Of a DNA stretch of 64,000 bases, positions 1 to 15,900 are shown in pieces (positions within the stretch are counted from its first letter, which is position 1; every line of letters begins with the position of its first letter). A program made the position numbers and the translations under genes. Below the pieces are notes generated by a model, which saw only the letters and a list, made by a program, of their open reading frames with translations, had not been told where the DNA came from and did no database searches. This DNA is from Nematostella vectensis (Eukaryota; Cnidaria; Anthozoa; Actiniaria; Edwardsiidae), in assembly GCF_932526225.1 (NCBI RefSeq), contig NC_064036.1:12331181-12395180 (forward strand). Reading direction: 5' to 3'.

Positions 1-2189
1 ATTTATACCTCAGGGTCGTCACGTGGCTCTATGTGATACGTGTATTTATACCTCAGGGTCGTCACGTGGCTCTATGTGATACGTGTATTTGTCATGTGGC
101 TCTATGTGATACGTGTATTTATACATCAGGGTCGTCACGTGGCTCTATGTGATACGTGTATTATACATCAGGGTCGTCCTGTGGCTCTATGTGATACGTG
201 TATTTATACCTCAGGGTCGTCACGTGGCTCTATGTGATACGTGTATTTATACCTCAGGGTCGTCACGTGGCTCTATGTGATACGTGTATTTGTCATGTGG
301 CTCTATGTGATACGTGTATTTATACATCAGGGTCGTCACGTGGCTCTATGTGATACGTGTATTTATACCTCAGAGTCGTCACGTGGCTCTATGTGATACG
401 TGTATTTATACATCAGGGTCGTCACGTGGCTCTATGTGATACGTGTATTATACCTCAGGGTCGTCATGTGGCTCTATGTGATACGTGTATTATACCTCAG
501 GGTCGTCATGTGGCTCTATGTGATACGTGTATTATACATCAGAGTCGTCACGTGGCTCTATGTGATACGTGTATTTATACATCAGAGTCGTCATGTGGCT
601 CTATGTGATACGTGTATTTATACCTCAGGGTCGTCACGTGGCTCTATGTGATACGTGTATTTATACCTCAGGGTCGTCATGTGGCTCTATGTGATACGTG
701 TATTTATACCTCAGGGTCGTCTTGTGGCTCTATGTGATACGTGTATTATACATCAGGGTCGTCCTGTGGCTCTATGTGATACGTGTATTTATACCTCAGG
801 GTCGTCACGTGGCTCTATGTGATACGTGTATTTATACCTCAGGGTCGTCACGTGGCTGTATGTGATACGTGTATTTGTCATGTGGCTCTATGTGATACGT
901 GTATTTATACATCAGGGTCGTCACGTGGCTCTATGTGATACGTGTATTATACATCAGGGTCGTCCTGTGGCTCTATGTGATACGTGTATTTATACCTCAG
1001 TGTCGTCACGTGGCTCTATGTGATACGTGTATTTATACCTCAGGGTCGTCACGTGGCTCTATGTGATACGTGTATTTGTCATGTGGCTCTATGTGATACG
1101 TGTATTTATACATCAGGGTCGTCACGTGGCTCTATGTGATACGTGTATTATACATCAGGGTCGTCCTGTGGCTCTATGTGATACGTGTATTTATACCTCA
1201 GGTCGTCACGTGGCTCTATGTGATACGTGTATTTATACCTCAGGGTCGTCACGTGGCTCTATGTTATACGTGTATTTGTCATGTGGCTCTATGTGATACG
1301 TGTATTTATACATCAGGGTCGTCACGTGGCTCTATGTGATACGTGTATTATACATCAGGGTCGTCCTGTGGCTCTATGTGATACGTGTATTTATACCTCA
1401 GGGTCGTCACGTGGCTCTATGTGATACGTGTATTTATACCTCAGGGTCGTCACGTGGCTCTATGTGATACGTGTATTTGTCATGTGGCTCTATGTGATAC
1501 GTGTATTTATACATCAGGGTCGTCACGTGGCTCTATGTGATACGTGTATTTATACCTCAGAGTCGTCACGTGGCTCTATGTGATACGTGTATTTATACAT
1601 CAGGGTCGTCACGTGGCTCTATGTGATACGTGTATTATACCTCAGGGTCGTCATGTGGCTCTATGTGATACGTGTATTATACCTCAGGGTCGTCATGTGG
1701 CTCTATGTGATACGTGTATTATACATCAGAGTCGTCACGTGGCTCTATGTGATACGTGTATTTATACATCAGAGTCGTCATGTGGCTCTATGTGATACGT
1801 GTATTTATACCTCAGGGTCGTCACGTGGCTCTATGTGATACGTGTATTTATACCTCAGGGTCGTCATGTGGCTCTATGTGATACGTGTATTTATACCTCA
1901 GGGTCGTCACGTGGCTCTATGTGATACGTGTATTTATACCTCAGGGTCGTCATGTGGCTCTATGTGATACGTGTATTTATACCTCAGGGTCGTCTTGTGG
2001 CTCTATGTGATACGTGTATTATACATCAGGGTCCTCCTGTGGCTCTATGTGATACGTGTATTTATACCTCAGGGTCGTCACGTGGCTCTATGTGATACGT
2101 GTATTTATACCTCAGGGTCGTCACGTGGCTGTATGTGATACGTGTATTTGTCATGTGGCTCTATGTGATACGTGTATTTATACATCAGG

Positions 2190-5100
2190 GACGTCACGTG
2201 GCTCTATGTGATACGTGTATTATACATCAGGGTCGTCCTGTGGCTCTATGTGATACGTGTATTTATACCTCAGGGTCGTCACGTGGCTCTATGTGATACG
2301 TGTATTTATACCTCAGGGTCGTCACGTGGCTCTATGTGATACGTGTATTTGTCATGTGGCTCTATGTGATACGTGTATTTATACATCAGGGTCGTCCTGT
2401 GGCTCTATGTGATACGTGTATTTATACCTCAGAGTCGTCACGTGGCTCTATGTGATACGTGTATTTATACATCAGAGTCGTCACGTGGCTCTATGTGATA
2501 CGTGTATTTATACATCAGAGTCGTCACGTGGCTCTATGTGATACGTGTATTTATACCTCAGGGTCGTCATGTGGCTCTATCTGATACGTGTATTTATACC
2601 TCAGGGTCGTCATGCGGCTCTATATGATACGTGTATTTATACCTCAGAGTCGTCATGTGGCTCTATGTGATACGTGTATTTATACCTCAGGGTCGTCATG
2701 TGGCTCTATGTGATACGTGTATTTATACCTCAGGGTCGTCATGTGGCTCTATATGATACGTGTATTTATACCTCAGAGTCGTCATGTGGCTCTATGTGAT
2801 ACGTGTATTTATACCTCAGGGTCGTCATGTGGCTCTATGTGATACGTGTATTTATACCTCAGGGTCGTCACGTGGCTCTATGTGATAAGTGTATTTATAC
2901 CTCAGGGTCGTCACGTGGCTCTATGTGATACGTGTATTTATACCTCAGAGTCGTCATGTGGCTCTATGTGATACGTGTATTCATACCTCAGGGTCGTCAT
3001 GTGGCTCTATGTGATACGTGTATTATACCTCAGGGTCGTCATGTGGCTCTATGTGATACGTGTATTTATACCTCAGGGTCGTCATGTGGCTCTATGTGAT
3101 ACGTGTATTTATACCTCAGGGTCGTCATGTGGCTCTATGTGATACGTGTATTTATACCTCAGGGTCGTCATGTGGCTCTATGTGATACGTGTTTTTATAC
3201 CTCAAGGTCGTCCTGTGGCGTTATGTGATACGTGTATTTATACATCAGGGTCGTCACGTGGCTCTATGTGATACGTGTATTTATACATCAGAGTCGTCAT
3301 GTGGCTCTATGTGATACGTGTATTATACATCAGGGTCGTCCTGTGGCTCTATGTGATACGTGTATTTATACCTCATGGTCGTCATGTGGCTCTATGTGAT
3401 ACGTGTATTTATACATCAAGGTCGTCACGTGGCTCTATGTGATACGTGTATTATACCTCAGGGTCGTCATGTGGCTCTATGTGATACGTGTATTATACAT
3501 CAGAGTCGTCACGTGGCTCTCTGTGATACGTGTATTTATACATCAGAGTCGTCACGTGGCTCTATGTGATACGTGTATTTATACCTCAGGGTCGTCATGT
3601 GGCTCTATGTGATACGTGTATTATACCTCAGGGTCGTCATGTGGCTCTATATGATACGTGTATTTATACCTCAGAGTCGTCATGTGGCTCTATGTGATAC
3701 GTGTATTTATACCTCAGGGTCGTCATGTGGCTCTATGTGATACGTGTATTTATACCTCAGGGTCGTCATTTGGCTCTATGTGATACGTGTATTTATACCT
3801 CAGGGTCGTCATGTGGCTCTATATGATACGTGTATTTATACCTCAGAGTCGTCATGTGGCTCTATGTGATACGTGTATTTATACATCAGAGTCGTCACGT
3901 GGCTCTATGTGATACGTGTATTTATACATCAGAGTCGTCACGTGGCTCTATGTGATACGTGTATTATACCTCAGGGTCGTCATGTGGCTCTATGTGATAC
4001 GTGTATTTATACCTCAGGGTCGTCATGTGGCTCTATGTGATACGTGTATTTATACATCAGAGTCGTCATGTGGCTCTATGTGATACGTGTATTTATACCT
4101 CAGAGTCGTCATGTGGCTCTATGTGATACGTGTATTTATACCTCAGAGTCGTCATGTGGCTCTGTGATACGTGTATTTATACCTCAGGGTCGTCACGTGG
4201 CTCTATATGATACGTGTATTTATACCTCAGAGTCGTCATGTGGCTCTATGTGATACGTGTATTATACCTCAGGGTCGTCATGTGGCTCTATGTGATACAT
4301 GTATTTATACCTCAGGGTCGTCACGTGGCTCTATATGATACGTGTATTTATACATCAGAGTCGTCACGTGGCTCTATGTGATACGTGTATTTATACATCA
4401 GAGTCGTCATGTGGCTCTATGTGATACGTGTATTTATACCTCAGAGTCGTCATGTGGCTCTATGTGATACGTGTATTTATACCTCAGAGTCGTCATGTGG
4501 CTCTATGTGATACGTGTATTATACCTCAGGGTCGTCATGTGGCTCTATGTGATACGTGTATTTATACATCAGAGTCGTCATGTGGCTCTATGTGATACGT
4601 GTATTTGTACATCAGGGTCGTCATGTGGCTCTATGTGATACGTGTATTTATACATCAGAGTAGTCACGTGGCTCTATGTGATACGTGTATTTATACCTCA
4701 AGGTCGTCACGTGGCTCTATGTGATACGTGTATTTATACATCAGAGTCGTCACGTGGCTCTATGTGATACGTGTATTTATACATCAGAGTCGTCATGTGG
4801 CTCTATGTGATACGTCTATATATACATCAGAGTCGTCACGTGGCTCTATGTGATACGTGTATTATACATCAGGGTCGTCCTGTGGCTCTATGTGATACGT
4901 GTATTTATACCTCAGGGTCGTCACGTGGCTCTATGTGATACGTGTATTTATACCTCAGGGTCGTCACGTGGCTCTATGTGATACGTGTATTTGTCATGTG
5001 GCTCTATGTGATACGTGTATTTATACATCAGGGTCGTCCTGTGGCTCTATGTGATACGTGTATTTATACCTCAGAGTCGTCACGTGGCTCTATGTGATAC

Positions 5101-7473
5101 GTGTATTTATACATCAGAGTCGTCACGTGGCTCTATGTGATACGTGTATTTATACATCAGAGTCGTCACGTGGCTCTATGTGATACGTGTATTTATACCT
5201 CAGGGTCGTCATGTGGCTCTATGTGATACGTGTATTTATACCTCAGGGTCGTCATGCGGCTCTATATGATACGTGTATTTATACCTCAGAGTCGTCATGT
5301 GGCTCTATGTGATACGTGTATTTATACCTCAGGGTCGTCATGTGGCTCTATGTGATACGTGTATTTATACCTCAGGGTCGTCATGTGGCTCTATATGATA
5401 CGTGTATTTATACCTCAGAGTCGTCATGTGGCTCTATGTGATACGTGTATTTATACCTCAGGGTCGTCATGTGGCTCTATGTGATACGTGTATTTATACC
5501 TCAGGGTCGTCACGTGGCTCTATGTGATAAGTGTATTTATACCTCAGGGTCGTCACGTGGCTCTATGTGATACGTGTATTTATACCTCAGAGTCGTCATG
5601 TGGCTCTATGTGATACGTGTATTCATACCTCAGGGTCGTCATGTGGCTCTATGTGATACGTGTATTATACCTCAGGGTCGTCATGTGGCTCTATGTGATA
5701 CGTGTATTTATACCTCAGGGTCGTCATGTGGCTCTATGTGATACGTGTATTTATACCTCAGGGTCGTCATGTGGCTCTATGTGATACGTGTATTTATACC
5801 TCAGGGTCGTCATGTGGCTCTATGTGATACGTGTTTTTATACCTCAAGGTCGTCCTGTGGCTCTATGTGATACGTGTATTTATACATCAGGGTCGTCACG
5901 TGGCTCTATGTGATACGTGTATTTATACATCAGAGTCGTCATGTGGCTCTATGTGATACGTGTATTATACATCAGGGTCGTCCTGTGGCTCTATGTGATA
6001 CGTGTATTTATACCTCATGGTCGTCATGTGGCTCTATGTGATACGTGTATTTATACATCAAGGTCGTCACGTGGCTCTATGTGTTACGTGTATTATACCT
6101 CAGGGTCGTCATGTGGCTCTATGTGATACGTGTATTATACATCAGAGTCGTCACGTGGCTCTATGTGATACGTGTATTTATACATCAGAGTCGTCACGTG
6201 GCTCTATGTGATACGTGTATTTATACCTCAGGGTCGTCATGCGGCTCTATGTGATACGTGTATTATACCTCAGGGTCGTCATGTGGCTCTATATGATACG
6301 TGTATTTATACCTCAGAGTCGTCATGTGGCTCTATGTGATACGTGTATTTATACCTCAGGGTCGTCATGTGGCTCTATGTGATACGTGTATTTATACCTC
6401 AGGGTCGTCATTTGGCTCTATGTGATACGTGTATTTATACCTCAGGGTCGTCATGTGGCTCTATATGATACGTGTATTTATACCTCAGAGTCGTCATGTG
6501 GCTCTATGTGATACGTGTATTTATACATCAGAGTCGTCACGTGGCTCTATGTGATACGTGTATTTATACATCAGAGTCGTCACGTGGCTCTATGTGATAC
6601 GTGTATTATACCTCAGGGTCGTCATGTGGCTCTATGTGATACGTGTATTTATACCTCAGGGTCGTCATGTGGCTCTATGTGATACGTGTATTTATACATC
6701 AGAGTCGTCATGTGGCTCTATGTGATACGTGTATTTATACCTCAGAGTCGTCATGTGGCTCTATGTGATACGTGTATTTATACCTCAGAGTCGTCATGTG
6801 GCTCTGTGATACGTGTATTTATACCTCAGGGTCGTCACGTGGCTCTATATGATACGTGTATTTATACCTCAGAGTCGTCATGTGGCTCTATGTGATACGT
6901 GTATTATACCTCAGGGTCGTCATGTGGCTCTATGTGATACATGTATTTATACCTCAGGGTCGTCACGTGGCTCTATATGATACGTGTATTTATACATCAG
7001 AGTCGTCACGTGGCTCTATGTGATACGTGTATTTATACATCAGAGTCGTCATGTGGCTCTATGTGATACGTGTATTTATACCTCAGAGTCGTCATGTGGC
7101 TCTATGTGATACGTGTATTTATACCTCAGAGTCGTCATGTGGCTCTATGTGATACGTGTATTATACCTCAGGGTCGTCATGTGGCTCTATGTGATACGTG
7201 TATTTATACATCAGAGTCGTCATGTGGCTCTATGTGATACGTGTATTTGTACATCAGGGTCGTCATGTGGCTCTATGTGATACGTGTATTTATACATCAG
7301 AGTAGTCACGTGGCTCTATGTGATACGTGTATTTATACCTCAAGGTCGTCACGTGGCTCTATGTGATACGTGTATTTATACATCAGAGTCGTCACGTGGC
7401 TCTATGTGATACGTGTATTTATACATCAGAGTCGTCATGTGGCTCTATGTGATACGTCTATATATACATCAGA
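2190..7473. repeat. Tandem 2,642-bp higher-order duplication within the satellite
   Basis: The order of variant units from about 2,190 to 4,831 is repeated from about 4,832 to 7,473 with a constant offset of 2,642 bp. Diagnostic rare variants pair up. The TACGTCTATATATAC unit lies at 4,811 and 7,453, the GATACATGTATTTA unit near 4,294 and 6,936, and the units missing TA before GTGATACG near 4,160 and 6,802. A few single-base differences (for example CTGATACG at 2,581 against GTGATACG in the second copy) show that the copies are not quite identical. Boundaries are good to roughly one unit. Confidence 0.9.
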
Positions 7474-8904
7474 GTCGTCATGTGGCTCTATGTGATACGT
7501 GTATTTATACCTCAGGGTCGTCATGTGGCTCTATGTGATACGTGTATTTATACCTCAGGGACGTCATGTGGCTCTATGTGATACGTGTATTTATACATCA
7601 GGGTCGTCATGTGGCTCTATGTGATACGTGTATTTATACATCAGAGTCGTCACGTGGCTCTATGTGATACGTGTATTTATACCTCAGGGTCGTCACGTGG
7701 CTCTATGTGATACGTGTATTTATACCTCAGGGTCGTCATGTGGCTCTATGTGATACGTGTATTTATACCTCAGGGTCGTCTTGTGGCTCTATGTGATACG
7801 TGTATTATACATCAGGGTCGTCCTGTGGCTCTATGTGATACGTGTATTTATACCTCAGGGTCGTCACGTGGCTCTATGTGATACGTGTATTTATACCTCA
7901 GGGTCGTCACGTGGCTCTATGTGATACGTGTATTTGTCATGTCGCTCTATGTGATACGTGTATTTATACATCAGGGTCGTCACGTGGCTCTATGTGATAC
8001 GTGTATTATACTTCAGGGTCGTCCTGTGGCTCTATGTGATACGTGTATTTATATCTCAGGGTCGTCACGTGGCTCTATGTGATACGTGTATTTATACCTC
8101 AGGGTCGTCACGTGGCTCTATGTGATACGTGTATTTATACATCAGAGTCGTCATGTGGCTCTATGTGATACGTGTATTTATACATCAGAGTCGTCATGTG
8201 GCTCTATGTGATACGTGTATTTATACCTCAGGGTCGTCATGTGGCTCTATGTGATACGTGTATTTATACCTCAGGACGTCATGTGGCTCTATGTGATACG
8301 TGTATTTATACATCAGGGTCGTCATGTGGCTCTATGTGATACGTGTATTTATACATCAGAGTCGTCACGTGGCTCTATGTGATACGTGTATTTATACCTC
8401 AGGGTCGTCACGTGGCTCTATGTGATACGTGTATTTATACCTCAGGGTCGTCATGTGGCTCTATGTGATACGTGTATTTATACCTCAGGGTCGTCTTGTG
8501 GCTCTATGTGATACGTGTATTATACATCAGGGTCGTCCTGTGGCTCTATGTGATACGTGTATTTATACCTCAGGGTCGTCACGTGGCTCTATGTGATACG
8601 TGTATTTATACCTCAGGGTCGTCACGTGGCTCTATGTGATACGTGTATTTGTCATGTCGCTCTATGTGATACGTGTATTTATACATCAGGGTCGTCACGT
8701 GGCTCTATGTGATACGTGTATTATACATCAGGGTCGTCCTGTGGCTCTATGTGATACGTGTATTTATACCTCAGGGTCGTCACGTGGCTCTATGTGATAC
8801 GTGTATTTATACCTCAGGGTCGTCACGTGGCTCTATGTGATACGTGTATTTGTCATGTGGCTCTATGTGATACGTGTATTTATACATCAGGGTCGTCACG
8901 TGGC

Positions 8905-11170
8905 TCTATGTGATACGTGTATTTATACCTCAGAGTCGTCACGTGGCTCTATGTGATACGTGTATTTATACATCAGGGTCGTCACGTGGCTTTATGTGAT
9001 ACGTGTATTATACCTCAGGGTCGTCATGTGGCTGTATGTGATACGTGTATTATACCTCAGGGTCGTCATGTGGCTCTATGTGATACGTGTATTATACATC
9101 AGAGTCGTCACGTGGCTCTATGTGATACGTGTATTTATACATCAGAGTCGTCATCTGGCTCTATGTGATACGTGTATTTATACCTCAGGGTCGTCACGTG
9201 GCTCTATGTGATACGTGTATTTATACCTCAGGGTCGTCATGTGGCTCTATGTGATACGTGTATTTATACCTCAGGGTCGTCTTGTGGCTCTATGTGATAC
9301 GTGTATTATACATCAGGGTCGTCCTGTGGCTCTATGTGATACGTGTATTTATACCTCAGGGTCGTCACGTGGCTCTATGTGATACGTGTATTTATACCTC
9401 AGGGTCGTCACGTGGCTGTATGTGATACGTGTATTTGTCATGTGGCACTATGTGATACGTGTATTTATACATCAGGGTCGTCACGTGGCTCTATGTGATA
9501 CGTGTATTATACATCAGGGTCGTCCTGTGGCTCTATGTGATACGTGTATTTATACCTCAGGGTCGTCACGTGGCTCTATGTGATACGTGTATTTATACCT
9601 CAGGGTCGTCACGTGGCTCTACGTGATACGTGTATTTGTCATGTGGCTCTATGTGATACGTGTATTTATACATCAGGGTCGTCCTGTGGCTCTATGTGAT
9701 ACGTGTATTTATACCTCAGAGTCGTCACGTGGCTCTATGTGATACGTGTATTTATACATCAGGGTCGTCACATGGCTCTATGTGATACGTGTATTATACC
9801 TCAGGGTCGTCATGTGGCTCTATGTGATACGTGTATTATACCTCAGGGTCGTCATGTGGCTCTATGTGATACGTGTAATATACATCAGAGTCGTCACGTG
9901 GCTCTATGTGATACGTGTATTTATACATCAGAGTCGTCATGTGGCTCTATGTGATACGTGTATTTATACCTCAGAGTCGTCATGTGGCTCTATGTGATAC
10001 GTGTATTATACCTCAGGGTCGTCCTGTGGCTCTATGTGATACGTGTTTTTATACCTCATGGTCGTCACGTGGCTCTATGTGATACGTGTATTTATACCTC
10101 AGAGTCGTCACGTGGCTCTATGTGATACGTGTATTTATACATCAGGGTCGTCACGTGGCTTTATGTGATACGTGTATTATACCTCAGGGTCGTCATGTGG
10201 CTGTATGTGATACGTGTATTATACCTCAGGGTCGTCATGTGGCTCTATGTGATACGTGTATTATACATCAGAGTCGTCACGTGGCTCTATGTGATACGTG
10301 TATTTATACATCAGAGTCGTCATGTGGCTCTATGTGATACGTGTATTTATACCTCAGGGTCGTCACGTGGCTCTATGTGATACGTGTATTTATACCTCAG
10401 GGTCGTCATGTGGCTCTATGTGATACGTGTATTTATACCTCAGGGTCGTCTTGTGGCTCTATGTGATACGTGTATTATACATCAGGGTCGTCCTGTGGCT
10501 CTATGTGATACGTGTATTTATACCTCAGGGTCGTCACGTGGCTCTATGTGATACGTGTATTTATACCTCAGGGTCGTCACGTGGCTGTATGTGATACGTG
10601 TATTTGTCATGTGGCACTATGTGATACGTGAATTTATACATCAGGGTCGTCACGTGGCTCTATGTGATACGTGTATTATACATCAGGTTCGTCCTGTGGC
10701 TCTATGTGATACGTGTATTTATACCTCAGGGTCGTCACGTGGCTCTATGTGATACGTGTATTTATACCTCAGGGTCGTCACGTGGCTCTACGTGATACGT
10801 GTATTTGTCATGTGGCTCTATGTGATACGTGTATTTATACATCAGGGTCGTCCTGTGGCTCTATGTGATACGTGTATTTATACCTCAGAGTCGTCACGTG
10901 GCTCTATTTGATACGTGTATTTATACATCAGGGTCGTCACATGGCTCTATGTGATACGTGTATTATACCTCAGGGTCGTCATGTGGCTCTATGTGATACG
11001 TGTATTATACCTCAGGGTCGTCATGTGGCTCTATGTGATACGTGTAATATACATCAGAGTCGTCACGTGGCTCTATGTGATACGTGTATTTATACATCAG
11101 AGTCGTCATGTGGCTCTATGTGATACGTGTATTTATACCTCAGAGTCGTCATGTGGCTCTATGTGATACG
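8905..11170. repeat. Tandem 1,169-bp duplication within the satellite
   Basis: Variant order from about 8,905 to 10,000 is repeated at about 10,074 to 11,170 with an offset of 1,169 bp. Shared rare changes include GGCACTATGTG (9,445 and 10,614), CTACGTGATACG (9,619 and 10,788), CACATGG (9,769 and 10,938) and GTAATATACATC (9,876 and 11,045). The second copy has its own changes, such as CTATTTGATACG at 10,905. Confidence 0.85.
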
Positions 11171-12925
11171 TGTATTATACCTCAGGGTCGTCACGTGGCT
11201 CTATGTGATACGTGTTTTTATACCTCATGGTCGTCACGTGGCTCTATGTGATACGTGCATTTATACCTCAAGGTCGTCCTGTGGCTCTATGTGATACGTG
11301 TATTTATACATCAGGGTCGTCACGTGGCTCTATGTGATACGTGTATTTATACATCAGAGTCGTCATGTGGCTCTATGTGATACGTGTATTATACATCAGG
11401 GTCGTCCTGTGGCTCTATGTGATACGTGTATTTATACCTCATGGTCGTCATGTGGCTCTATGTGATACGTGTATTTATACATCAAGGTCGTCACGTGGCT
11501 CTATGTGATACGTGTATTATACCTCAGGGTCGTCATGTGGCTCTATGTGATACGTGTATTATACATCAGAGTCGTCACGTGGCTCTATGTGATACGTGTA
11601 TTTATACATCAGAGTCGTCATGTGGCTCTATGTGATACGTGTATTTATACCTCAGAGTCGTCATGTGGCTCTATGTGATACGTGTATTTATACCTCAGAG
11701 TCGTCATGTGGCTCTATGTGATACGTGTATTATACCTCAGGGTCGTCATGTAGCTCTATGTGATACGTGTATTTATACATCAGAGTCGTCATGTGGCTCT
11801 ATGTGATACGTGTATTTATACATCAGGGTCGTCATGTGGCTCTATGTGATACGTGTATTTATACATCAGAGTAGTCACGTGGCTCTATGTGATACGTGTA
11901 TTTATACCTCAGGGTCGTCACGTGGCTCTATGTGATACGTGTATTTATACATCAGAGTCGTCACGTGGCTCTATGTGATGCGTGTATTTATACCTCAGAG
12001 TCGTCATGTGGCTCTATGTGATACGTGTATTTATACATCAGAGTCGTCATGTGGCTCTATGTGATACGTGTATTTATACCTCAGGGTCGTCATGTGGCTC
12101 TATGTGATACGTGTATTTATACCTCAGGGACGTCATGTGGCTCTATGTGATACGTGTATTTATACATCAGGGTCGTCATGTGGCTCTATGTGATACGTGT
12201 ATTTATACATCGGAGTCGTCACGTGGCTCTATGTGATACGTGTATTTATACCTCAGGGTCGTCACGTGGCTCTATGTGATACGTGTATTTATACCTCAGG
12301 GTCGTCTTGTGGCTCTATGTGATACGTGTATTATACATCAGGGTCGTCCTGTGGCTCTATGTGATACGTGTATTTATACCTCAGGGTCGTCACGTGGCTC
12401 TATGTGATACGTGTATTTATACCTCAGGGTCGTCACGTGGCTCTATGTGATACGTGTATTTGTCATGTGGCTCTATGTGATACGTGTATTTATACATCAG
12501 GGTCGTCACGTGGCTCTATGTGATACGTGTATTATACCTCAGGGTCGTCATGTGGCTCTATGTGATACATGTATTTATACCTCAGGGTCGTCACGTGGCT
12601 CTATATGATACGTGTATTTATACATCAGAGTCGTCACGTGGCTCTATGTGATACGTGTATTTATACATCAGAGTCGTCATGTGGCTCTATGTGATACGTG
12701 TATTTATACCTCAGAGTCGTCATGTGGCTCTATGTGATACGTGTATTTATACCTCAGAGTCGTCATGTGGCTCTATGTGATACGTGTATTATACCTCAGG
12801 GTCGTCATGTGGCTCTATGTGATACGTGTATTTATACATCAGAGTCGTCATGTGGCTCTATGTGATACGTGTATTTGTACATCAGGGTCGTCATGTGGCT
12901 CTATGTGATACGTGTATTTATACAT

Positions 12926-15900
12926 CAGAGTAGTCACGTGGCTCTATGTGATACGTGTATTTATACCTCAAGGTCGTCACGTGGCTCTATGTGATACGTG
13001 TATTTATACATCAGAGTCGTCACGTGGCTCTATGTGATACGTGTATTTATACATCAGAGTCGTCATGTGGCTCTATGTGATACGTCTATATATACATCAG
13101 AGTCGTCATGTGGCTCTATGTGATACGTGTATTTATACCTCAGGGTCGTCATGTGGCTCTATGTGATACGTGTATTTATACCTCAGGGACGTCATGTGGC
13201 TCTATGTGATACGTGTATTTATACATCAGGGTCGTCATGTGGCTCTATGTGATACGTGTATTTATACATCAGAGTCGTCACGTGGCTCTATGTGATACGT
13301 GTATTTATACCTCAGGGTCGTCACGTGGCTCTATGTGATACGTGTATTTATACCTCAGGGTCGTCATGTGGCTCTATGTGATACGTGTATTTATACCTCA
13401 GGGTCGTCTTGTGGCTCTATGTGATACGTGTATTATACATCAGGGTCGTCCTGTGGCTCTATGTGATACGTGTATTTATACCTCAGGGTCGTCACGTGGC
13501 TCTATGTGATACGTGTATTTATACCTCAGGGTCGTCACGTGGCTCTATGTGATACGTGTATTTGTCATGTCGCTCTATGTGATACGTGTATTTATACATC
13601 AGGGTCGTCACGTGGCTCTATGTGATACGTGTATTATACTTCAGGGTCGTCCTGTGGCTCTATGTGATACGTGTATTTATATCTCAGGGTCGTCACGTGG
13701 CTCTATGTGATACGTGTATTTATACCTCAGGGTCGTCACGTGGCTCTATGTGATACGTGTATTTATACATCAGAGTCGTCATGTGGCTCTATGTGATACG
13801 TGTATTTATACATCAGAGTCGTCATGTGGCTCTATGTGATACGTGTATTTATACCTCAGGGTCGTCATGTGGCTCTATGTGATACGTGTATTTATACCTC
13901 AGGGACGTCATGTGGCTCTATGTGATACGTGTATTTATACATCAGGGTCGTCATGTGGCTCTATGTGATACGTGTATTTATACATCAGGGTCGTCCTGTG
14001 GCTCTATGTGATACGTGTATTTATACCTCAGGGTCGTCACGTGGATCTATGTGATACGTGTATTTATACCTCAGGGTCGTCACGTGGCTCTACGTGATAC
14101 GTGTATTTGTCATGTGGCTCTATGTGATACGTGTATTTATACATCAGGGTCGTCCTGTGGCTCTATGTGATACGTGTATTTATACCTCAGAGTCGTCACG
14201 TGGCTCTATTTGATACGTGTATTTATACATCAGGGTCGTCACATGGCTCTATGTGATACGTGTATTATACCTCAGGGTCGTCATGTGGCTCTATGTGATA
14301 CGTGTATTATACCTCAGGGTCGTCATGTGGCTCTATGTGATACGTGTAATATACATCAGAGTCGTCACGTGGCTCTATGTGATACGTGTATTTATACATC
14401 AGAGTCGTCATGTGGCTCTATGTGATACGTGTATTTATACCTCAGAGTCGTCATGTGGCTCTATGTGATACGTGTATTATACCTCAGGGTCGTCCTGTGG
14501 CTCTATGTGATACGTGTTTTTATACCTCATGGTCGTCACGTGGCTCTATGTGATACGTGCATTTATACCTCAAGGTCGTCCTGTGGCTCTATGTGATACG
14601 TGTATTTATACATAAGGGTCGTCACGTGGCTCTATGTGATACGTGTATTTATACATCAGAGTCGTCATGTGGCTCTATGTGATACGTGTATTATACATCA
14701 GGGTCGTCCTGTGGCTCTATGTGATACGTGTATTTATACCTCATGGTCGTCATGTGGCTCTATGTGATACGTGTATTTATACATCAAGGTCGTCACGTGG
14801 CTCTATGTGATACGTGTATTATACCTCAGGGTCGTCATGTGGCTCTATGTGATACGTGTATTATACATCAAAGTCGTCACGTGGCTCTATGTGATACGTG
14901 TATTTATACATCAGAGTCGTCATGTGGCTCTATGTGATACGTGTATTTATACCTCAGAGTCGTCATGTGGCTCTATGTGATACGTGTATTTATACCTCAG
15001 AGTCGTCATGTGGCTCTATGTGATACGTGTATTATACCTCAGGGTCGTCATGTGGCTCTATGTGATACGTGTATTTATACATCAGAGTCGTCATGTGGCT
15101 CTATGTGATACGTGTATTTATACATCAGGGTCGTCATGTGGCTCTATGTGATACGTGTATTTATACATCAGAGTAGTCACGTGGCTCTATGTGATACGTG
15201 TATTTATACCTCAGGGTCGTCACGTGGCTCTATGTGATACGTGTATTTATACATCAGAGTCGTCACGTGGCTCTATGTGATGCGTGTATTTATACCTCAG
15301 AGTCGTCATGTGGCTCTATGTGATACGTGTATTTATACATCAGAGTCGTCATGTGGCTCTATGTGATACGTGTATTTATACCTCAGGGTCGTCATGTGGC
15401 TCTATGTGATACGTGTATTTATACCTCAGGGACGTCATGTGGCTCTATGTGATACGTGTATTTATACATCAGGGTCGTCATGTGGCTCTATGTGATACGT
15501 GTATTTATACATCGGAGTCGTCACGTGGCTCTATGTGATACGTGTATTTATACCTCAGGGTCGTCACGTGGCTCTATGTGATACGTGTATTTATACCTCA
15601 GGGTCGTCTTGTGGCTCTATGTGATACGTGTATTATACATCAGGGTCGTCCTGTGGCTCTATGTGATACGTGTATTTATACCTCAGGGTCGTCACGTGGC
15701 TCTATGTGATACGTGTATTTATACCTCAGGGTCGTCACGTGGCTCTATGTGATACGTGTATTTGTCATGTGGCTCTATGTGATACGTGTATTTATACCTC
15801 AGGGTCGTCATGTGGCTCTATGTGATACGTGTATTTATACCTCAGGGACGTCATGTGGCTCTATGTGATACGTGTATTTATACATCAGGGTCGTCATGTG

